A stretch of DNA of 64,000 nt, taken from NCBI GenBank assembly GCA_031430695.1, contig JANPBZ010000074.1:1-64000 (forward strand). Reading direction: 5' to 3'. The notes under the pieces are model-generated. The model was not told the DNA's origin. It saw nothing but the letters and a program-made list of their open reading frames with translations, and searched no databases. This document shows, piece after piece, positions 58,398-64,000 of this stretch; the first letter of the stretch is position 1, and the number at the start of each line of letters is the position of its first letter. Both the position numbers and the translations under genes were made by a program. This DNA comes from JAENVT01 sp031430695. GTDB lineage: Bacteria; Actinomycetota; Acidimicrobiia; Acidimicrobiales; Ilumatobacteraceae.

Positions 58398-61171
58398 GAC
58401 ACGACATGAGAAGCGGCATCAACGACGGGGTGACACTCCATGACGTGCAGCGGAGTGAAACAATGACGGCCGACATGACCGAGCTGATCGACGATCCGAT
58501 CGTCGCCGAAGATCCTGTACTACAGCCTGACGTTCGACCGACCCCGCCGCGACGCCCGTTGGTCGATCGGATCGTTTCGCGTATTCTGCGCCGTCCGCGC
58601 TACTGGCTCGACACACCGTGGACCAACGAACGAATCGCCCGCTATCTCACCGCACTCATCGTTGTCGGCGGCTCGACGTTCTCGGTCTTGAAGGTCGTGC
58701 ACCTCAACCTCGTGTTCGAGAACAACACACCAACAGGCGGCGACATGGGTGCCCATGTGATGGCGCCTGCCTATCTCCGCGATCATCTGCTGCCCAATTT
58801 CCAACTCAGTGGCTGGAGCAACTACTGGTACGACGGCTTCCCCCTGTACCGGTTCTACATGGTCGTACCGGCGCTGATGATCGTCGCCTTGAACACAGTG
58901 TTCCCGTACGGCGTGGCCTTCAAGCTGGTTGCGATCCTCGGTCTCGTCACGTTGCCGGTCTGTACCTGGGCGTTCGGCCGGCTTGCTCGCTTCCGCTACC
59001 CGATGCCAGAACTCATGGCGTTGGCAGCGACCATCTTCTTGTTCGACGAGAGCTTTTCGATCTACGGCGGCAACGTCAAGAGCACGATGGCAGGCGAGTT
59101 CTCGTTCTCCATAGCTCTGTCGCTGGCGATGCTCGGCCTCGGTGTCTTTGCCCGTGGCATGGAGACCGGCAAGTTCCGAAGTTGGGCGGCAATCCTGATT
59201 GCCCTGGCCATGCTGTGCCACGGCATCGTGTTGATATTCGTCGTCCTCGGTGCCGTGTTGCTGTGGGCCGTGTGGATGGACCGCACCAGATTCTTCTACG
59301 GCTTCACGGTGCTTGCCGGGGCGGTGCTGCTGAGCGCGTTCTGGGTCGTGCCGTTTCTCGCCAATCACGCGTACATGACCGATATGAAGTACCACGGTCG
59401 ACCCGACGGCGTCACCGATTCGTATTGGGACATGTTCTTCCCGTGGACGACGTTCCTCGACATCGTCGTCACGGGTCTCGCCGTTTTCGGATTCGTCGTG
59501 TCCGTCGTTCGACGGCAACTCGGCGGGGCATGGCTGGGGATCTGTTCCTTGGCCCTGACGGCGTTTGTCTTCCTGGCCAAGGACTCACTGCCGGTCATCG
59601 GTCTGCTGTGGAATCCCCGCTTGCTTCCGTTCCTCTATCTGCTCCGACTGATGCTGATGATGGTCGGCATCGTCGAACTCGTCGAGGTCGTGGTGCGGGG
59701 CAGTCGGGCACGACCCGCACGAGGCAGCATGTGGAAGTTCGGCCTGGGCACTGCTGCCGCGGTCAGCGCCGTGGTGTTGGTGATGGAACTGTTCCTGTTC
59801 CAACAGGTGCCCGGCGGGCGCACGATCAGCCAACACGGCAAGAACGTGTACTCGTGGGGAATCGGTGGCTTCAACCCGATCACGTTGTCGCCCGAGGCCA
59901 AAGACGCCCAGAGCGATGGCTGGACCCGCTACAACTTCATGGGCTACGAGGGTCGCGACGCGTATGGCGAGTACAAGGCGTTGATCGATCAGATGAAGAC
60001 GCTCGGCGCGGACACCACGCACGGCTGTGGTCGGGCGATGTGGGAGAACAACGGCGACAATGGCCAGTACGGCACCACGATGGCGCTGATGTTGTTGCCG
60101 CACTGGACGGACGGCTGCATCGCCAGCATGGAGGGCCTGTTCTTCGAGGCAAGCGGCACCACGCCATACCACTTCGTCACGGCCGCGGCGATGAGCAGCA
60201 ACAGCTCGAACCCGGTGCGCGAACTGCGTTACGACGACAACGACGCCGAAAAGGGTGTGCCGTACCTGCAGACCCTCGGCGTCAAGTATGTGATGGTGTT
60301 CACCGAGGAGGCGAAGGCCGAGGCTGACACGCGCGACGAATTGACCCTGCTCGCCTCCGTCGGGCCGTGGAACATCTATGACGTGGCCGACAGCGATCTC
60401 GTCGAACCGCTGGCGGTGCAACCGGTGGTGGTCGGGCATCGAAGCGGCGATCAGCGCGAACGCAATCTCGAACTGGGCATGAGCTGGTTCCAACATCGCG
60501 ACGAGTGGGCCGCGATGCCTGCCAACGATGGGCCGGCCGAGTGGCAGCGGATCGACGTCGAAGTCGACCAGACGCGTAGCGACGGTCTGGATCCGGGGGC
60601 ATCGGGTCGCAAGATCGACATCGTCCAGCCAGCCGAAGCCATCGAGGCCAAGGAGCTGCCCGCCGTCACGATCAGCAACGTGCGCCTCGGCGAGCAAGAT
60701 CTGCGATTCAGTGTCGACCAGATCGGCGTGCCCGTGCTGGTGAAGATCAGCTACTTCCCGAATTGGAGCGCCAGCGGCGCGGACGGTCCATACCGAATTG
60801 CCCCCAACTTGATGGTGGTGGTGCCGACTTCGACCGATGTGCACCTCACCTATGGGCGGTCGCAGCTCGACTACTTCGCCTATCTGCTGACCTTCATCGG
60901 GATCGGTCTGCTGATCTTCATGAGGATCCGCGGCGACGTCCGTCACGCCAACACACATCCGTTCGGCAATGAGTCGGATCCAGACGCATTCCATTGGGAC
61001 GAGTGGGTGTCGACCGCCGACGAAACGATGCTGATCGACCCGACGCCGTCGGAGCCGTGGCGACCGGACATCGGCGACCCCCTCGACGCTGATCTCGACG
61101 CCGAGTTGCTGGTCTGGGCGCCACCGACTGATCCTCCAGACGACTCAGGCCGCCCTGGCGCTAGCCTCTAA
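58394..61171 (+). CDS. Large polytopic membrane protein (PTPS-related/YfhO-like)
   Basis: 925 residues: cytoplasmic N-terminus, about 10-12 membrane helices over residues 90-490, a long external region (to about residue 820), a final helix ('YLLTFIGIGLLIFMR') and an acidic cytoplasmic tail. 'TPTGGDMGAHVMAPAYLRDHLLPNFQLSGWSNYWYDGFPLYRFY' is the conserved first loop of the 6-pyruvoyl-tetrahydropterin-synthase-related membrane family, thought to be lipid-linked glycosyltransferases. Start chosen by the ATGA overlap; an ATG at 58463 has GGAG upstream and is a real alternative. Confidence 0.78.
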   Translation: MRHDMRSGINDGVTLHDVQRSETMTADMTELIDDPIVAEDPVLQPDVRPTPPRRPLVDRIVSRILRRPRYWLDTPWTNERIARYLTALIVVGGSTFSVLKVVHLNLVFENNTPTGGDMGAHVMAPAYLRDHLLPNFQLSGWSNYWYDGFPLYRFYMVVPALMIVALNTVFPYGVAFKLVAILGLVTLPVCTWAFGRLARFRYPMPELMALAATIFLFDESFSIYGGNVKSTMAGEFSFSIALSLAMLGLGVFARGMETGKFRSWAAILIALAMLCHGIVLIFVVLGAVLLWAVWMDRTRFFYGFTVLAGAVLLSAFWVVPFLANHAYMTDMKYHGRPDGVTDSYWDMFFPWTTFLDIVVTGLAVFGFVVSVVRRQLGGAWLGICSLALTAFVFLAKDSLPVIGLLWNPRLLPFLYLLRLMLMMVGIVELVEVVVRGSRARPARGSMWKFGLGTAAAVSAVVLVMELFLFQQVPGGRTISQHGKNVYSWGIGGFNPITLSPEAKDAQSDGWTRYNFMGYEGRDAYGEYKALIDQMKTLGADTTHGCGRAMWENNGDNGQYGTTMALMLLPHWTDGCIASMEGLFFEASGTTPYHFVTAAAMSSNSSNPVRELRYDDNDAEKGVPYLQTLGVKYVMVFTEEAKAEADTRDELTLLASVGPWNIYDVADSDLVEPLAVQPVVVGHRSGDQRERNLELGMSWFQHRDEWAAMPANDGPAEWQRIDVEVDQTRSDGLDPGASGRKIDIVQPAEAIEAKELPAVTISNVRLGEQDLRFSVDQIGVPVLVKISYFPNWSASGADGPYRIAPNLMVVVPTSTDVHLTYGRSQLDYFAYLLTFIGIGLLIFMRIRGDVRHANTHPFGNESDPDAFHWDEWVSTADETMLIDPTPSEPWRPDIGDPLDADLDAELLVWAPPTDPPDDSGRPGASL

Positions 61172-61176
61172 GCCCG

Positions 61177-62547
61177 ATGTCCTCGACCGCCCCCCAGGTG
61201 CTGGACGCCATCGTCAAAGCCTACGATGTGCGTGGCACCGTCCCCGATCAGCTCAACACCGATGTCGCTCACGCTCTCGGAGTCGGCTTCGCCCAATTTG
61301 CCCAGGCCCGTCGCGTTCTGGTCGGTCGCGACATGCGCCCGTCGGGTCCGGAGTTGGTCGACTCATTCGTACGGGGTGTGCTCGAGCAGGGTGTCGATGT
61401 CGTCGACCTCGGGTTGGCCTCGACCGATCTGGTCTACTTCGCTGCCGGCACCCTTGATGCTCCGGGCGCGATGTTCACTGCATCGCACAATCCGGCCCAG
61501 TACAACGGCGTCAAGTTCTGTCTCAGCGGCGCACGTGCCGTCGGACAGGACACCGGACTGGCAGAGATCAAGGCCGTTGCAGCCAGCGTGCTCGAAGGCA
61601 AGGGCCCGGTAGCCGCCTCGCGGCCTGGCTCGGCGACGACCCGCGATCTGCTCAGCGCGTTCGCCGACCACGTCGTCTCGTTCATCGACCCGGTAGCGAT
61701 ACACCCGTTACGTGTCGTCGCCGACACAGCCAATGGAATGGGTGGCCTGGTGGTGCCGGCGGTGTTCGAACGTCTGCCGCAGATCACCCTCGAGATCATG
61801 TACGGCGAACTCGATGGCACCTTCCCCAACCATCCGGCCGATCCACTGCAGCCTGCCAACCAACGCGATCTGCAGGCCCGAGTCGTTTCCGGGGGCTTCG
61901 ACGTGGGTCTCGCGTTCGACGGCGACGCCGACCGCGTGTTCGTGGTCGACGAAACAGGCCGCGGACTCAGCGGCTCGACGACCACGGCGCTTCTCGCCGC
62001 GGCCGTTTTGCGCTCGCATCCTGGAGCGACGGTGCTGCACAACCTGATCTGCTCGAAGGTCGTGCCCGAGGTGATCCGCGAGAACGGCGGGGTGCCGGTT
62101 CGCACCAAGGTCGGTCACTCGTTCATCAAGGAGATCATGGCCGAGACCGGCGCCGTGTTCGGTGGCGAGCACTCGGCGCACTACTACTTTCGCGACAACT
62201 TCGGGGCCGACTCCGGGCTTATCGCCTCGCTGCTCGTTCTCGCCGAGATCAGCCGGGCCGACACTGTGTTGTCGGTCGTCCGCAAGCCGTTCGAACGGTA
62301 TTCGTCCAGCGGAGAGATCAACACCCAGGTTGGGGATCCGGTCGCCGTCATGGCCAGGATTGCCGAGGAGTTCGCCGACCACCAGCAGGATCGTCTCGAC
62401 GGCTTGACTGTCGATTGCGGATCGTGGTGGTTCAACCTGCGGCCATCCAACACCGAACCGCTGCTGCGCCTGAATCTCGAGGCAGCGACACGCGACGAAT
62501 GCGATAGCCATGTGGCCGGGGTGCTGGCCCTCGTCACCAGCGTCTGA
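61177..62547 (+). CDS. manB: Phosphomannomutase/phosphoglucomutase
   Basis: 456 residues: 'VKAYDVRGTVPDQLNTDVAHALG', phosphoserine loop 'MFTASHNPAQYNG', metal loop 'FDGDADRVFVVDE', sugar loop 'GGEHSAHYYFRDN', phosphate loop 'RPSNTEPLLRLNLEA'. It interconverts mannose-6-P and mannose-1-P, feeding the nucleotidyltransferase at 42313 and gmd. ATG 9 nt after TAGCCT (61162-61167), which lies inside the end of the previous gene. Confidence 0.93.
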   Translation: MSSTAPQVLDAIVKAYDVRGTVPDQLNTDVAHALGVGFAQFAQARRVLVGRDMRPSGPELVDSFVRGVLEQGVDVVDLGLASTDLVYFAAGTLDAPGAMFTASHNPAQYNGVKFCLSGARAVGQDTGLAEIKAVAASVLEGKGPVAASRPGSATTRDLLSAFADHVVSFIDPVAIHPLRVVADTANGMGGLVVPAVFERLPQITLEIMYGELDGTFPNHPADPLQPANQRDLQARVVSGGFDVGLAFDGDADRVFVVDETGRGLSGSTTTALLAAAVLRSHPGATVLHNLICSKVVPEVIRENGGVPVRTKVGHSFIKEIMAETGAVFGGEHSAHYYFRDNFGADSGLIASLLVLAEISRADTVLSVVRKPFERYSSSGEINTQVGDPVAVMARIAEEFADHQQDRLDGLTVDCGSWWFNLRPSNTEPLLRLNLEAATRDECDSHVAGVLALVTSV

Positions 62548-62582
62548 CCATCGGTGCTCGGAGTATGAAAGGATTGGATTCG

Positions 62583-62819
62583 ATGACACTCGACCCCCGG
62601 TTACTGGCGGTTCTCGCCTGCCCGCAGGACAAGGGCCCGCTCTACTACCTCGGTGACGACGACGGTCTGTACAACCCGCGCTTGCGACGTCGGTACGTGA
62701 TACGCGAGGGCATTCCGGTGATGTTGATCGACGAGGCGGTTGCCGTCGACGACGCCGAACACGAAGCAATCATGACCCGTGTGAGCAGCGAAGGCTTGGC
62801 GCCGACGTTCGCCGCGTGA
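62583..62819 (+). CDS. Trm112 family protein
   Basis: 78 residues: 'LDPRLLAVLACPQDKGPLYYL', 'LYNPRLRRRYVIREGIPVMLIDEA'. Bacterial Trm112 proteins bind and stabilise methyltransferases. Only one Cys of the zinc set remains (C-P-Q-D instead of C-P-x-C). I chose the ATG at 62583 because AAAGGA lies about 9 nt upstream; an in-frame ATG at 62565 exists. 17-35 nt after manB, so in its operon. Confidence 0.85.
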   Translation: MTLDPRLLAVLACPQDKGPLYYLGDDDGLYNPRLRRRYVIREGIPVMLIDEAVAVDDAEHEAIMTRVSSEGLAPTFAA

Positions 62820-62877
62820 CCCTTATGCAGCCCTGGCCGCGTATCAATTTGGAGGCACTGTGGGCTACGCTCACACC

Positions 62878-64000
62878 ATGAAGTCAAGGCGTCACATCGC
62901 GCGGTTGATGGCTGCGACCGTTCTCGTTGTCGGCGCAGGAGTCGTCACCACACCAGGCGGCGTGTCGCTGGTGCACGCCGCAGGGCTGGAGGGCGGTGGC
63001 GAGTTCCACCCGCTGACCCCGGTCCGGATCTACGACTCCCGCCCGATATCGCCGATCAACGAACCGTCGCCCGGCGCCAAGCCGTTGTCGGCTCCCGCCC
63101 CGGCCACATTCGACATCGGACTGTTGGGTCTCGGTGGCATTCCCGTCGAAGCGGCAAACGTGCTCGCCGTGGTCGTCAACATCACGGTCACCGAGCCTGG
63201 CGCCGTCGGCTACCTCGAGGCGTACGGCAAGGGTGCCCAACCCCCCGTACGCACCTCGATCGTCAACTTCTCGCCGAACCAGACGGTGCCCAACTCTGCC
63301 ATCGTCCGGCCTGGGCAGGATGGCAAGTTGACCATCGGGCTGTTCGGCCAGAGCGGCACCGCCCACGTGGTCGTCGATGTCTTCGGCTGGTTCTCGACCA
63401 GCGCCTACACACAAGGCGACGGAGCACGGCTGATTCCGACGACACCGTCGCGCGTGCTCGACACCCGCGACGGCACCAATCGTTCGCCTAGTGGTCCGCT
63501 GGGACCAAAGGAATCGATGGAGCTGCGCATCCTCGGCGTCGATGGCGTCAACCCGCCGGTGACCGACGTGGTACCCAATTCGGCGAAGGTCACCGGGGTG
63601 TTGCTCAACGTCGTCGGCCTGACCACCGAACCCGGCGGGACCAACACCTATCTGTCGGTGTTCCCTGATGCGTTGCTGCCTGGTCAGGATCCGACAACAT
63701 CCAACCTCAACCTCAGCCCGAACATCATCAAAGCCAATCTGGTGTTCGTCCCCGTCGGCGCCGACGGCAAGGTGCGCCTGTTCAACAACCAGGGCTTGAC
63801 CCACGTGGTCGCGGATGTTGTTGGATATCTGTTGAGTGGGGAGGATCCACTGACCCGCAAGGGCCGCGTCGTGCCGCTGTCGTCGCCATACCGCACCTTC
63901 GACACGCGCGAGTCACAGTGGGGTGGCGTGGCCCTCGGGCCAGGCCAGGCCGAGGACTGGAGTTTTTCCGCTTTTGCGGGTTCGGTGTTTATCGGTCCCG
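62878..64000 (+). CDS. Secreted repeat protein, 3' end beyond the window
   Basis: 374 codons are present, with no stop before the right edge. A signal peptide (MKSRRHIARLMAATVLVVGA, cleavage near 'VHAAG') is followed by tandem units. Each begins with a '(P)xR-x-x-D-(S/T)-R' box: R50 in 'TPVRIYDSRP', R192 in 'PSRVLDTRDG', R339 in 'PYRTFDTRES', a period of 142-147 residues. The first two units close with '(H)VVxDVxG(W/Y)' ('AHVVVDVFGWF', 'THVVADVVGYL'). This beta-rich repeat is common in exported proteins of Acidimicrobiia; binding partner unknown. ATG 6 nt after TACGCT (62866-62871). Confidence 0.85.
   Translation, partial: MKSRRHIARLMAATVLVVGAGVVTTPGGVSLVHAAGLEGGGEFHPLTPVRIYDSRPISPINEPSPGAKPLSAPAPATFDIGLLGLGGIPVEAANVLAVVVNITVTEPGAVGYLEAYGKGAQPPVRTSIVNFSPNQTVPNSAIVRPGQDGKLTIGLFGQSGTAHVVVDVFGWFSTSAYTQGDGARLIPTTPSRVLDTRDGTNRSPSGPLGPKESMELRILGVDGVNPPVTDVVPNSAKVTGVLLNVVGLTTEPGGTNTYLSVFPDALLPGQDPTTSNLNLSPNIIKANLVFVPVGADGKVRLFNNQGLTHVVADVVGYLLSGEDPLTRKGRVVPLSSPYRTFDTRESQWGGVALGPGQAEDWSFSAFAGSVFIGP

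Noticed and set aside
1..64000. tRNA, rRNA and known riboswitches
   Set aside because: I looked for T-loop-like GTTCGANTC with flanking stems and for rRNA-like stretches. The one 'GATTCGAAC' near 39586 lies inside a glycosyltransferase gene. None is convincing.

Overview
The DNA is GC-rich throughout and its gene content is actinobacterial: 2-phospho-L-lactate transferase for F420, an actinobacterial-type DapD, an LpdA-type flavoprotein, DUF3499 and DUF5719 proteins, a DUF222/HNH protein, and a secreted protein built from 'TPVRIYD(S/T)R' repeats. That mix best fits an Acidimicrobiia (Ilumatobacter-like) chromosome. The class-level call is inference, since there is no rRNA in the window. I saw no tRNA, rRNA, insertion sequence or CRISPR array.

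Positions 1-13100 hold an aromatic-degradation region. The lower meta-cleavage pathway is present: catechol 2,3-dioxygenase, 2-oxopent-4-enoate hydratase, 4-oxalocrotonate decarboxylase, and the start of acetaldehyde dehydrogenase at the left edge. No classical phenol hydroxylase is seen. In its place are a two-subunit PEP-synthase-like enzyme with the architecture of phenylphosphate synthase, a histidine phosphatase, two near-identical heme-oxygenase-fold di-iron proteins, two SdhB-like [2Fe-2S] ferredoxins and a nitroreductase. The inferred scheme is phosphorylate a phenol, hydroxylate the aryl phosphate, dephosphorylate to a catechol, then cleave the ring. An IclR regulator lies in the middle, and one 19-bp palindrome (CGTTCCG-N5-CGGAACG) recurs at five promoters of this region in a fixed geometry.

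Positions 13100-20040 hold a solo alpha/beta hydrolase, a frameshifted HNH gene, a HAD hydrolase, a decayed HtrA-like protease, a membrane protein, and dapD-lysS.

Positions 20100-64000 are mostly cell-envelope and housekeeping genes: a secreted M15 peptidase, lpdA, accA and birA sharing one tiny divergent promoter, an LCP ligase, rmlACBD, glycosyltransferases, GDP-mannose and dTDP-rhamnose supply, cofD, a flippase, a giant GT2 membrane protein, ftsH, phosphomannomutase and Trm112. A second catabolic block (30466-37798) interrupts this locus between rmlD and the glycosyltransferases. It carries an APC permease, a glutamine-synthetase-like ligase, a TetR regulator, an acyl-CoA-dehydrogenase-like flavoprotein and a NicD/NicX-like pair for opening a dihydroxypyridine ring, with a perfect palindrome across the divergent promoter.

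Most genes that are not inside operons start 6-10 nt after a TANNNT hexamer (often TAGCCT) and lack a Shine-Dalgarno. Leaderless transcription therefore looks like the default, and I used this pattern to choose several starts. Inside operons, ATGA/GTGA overlaps are common.
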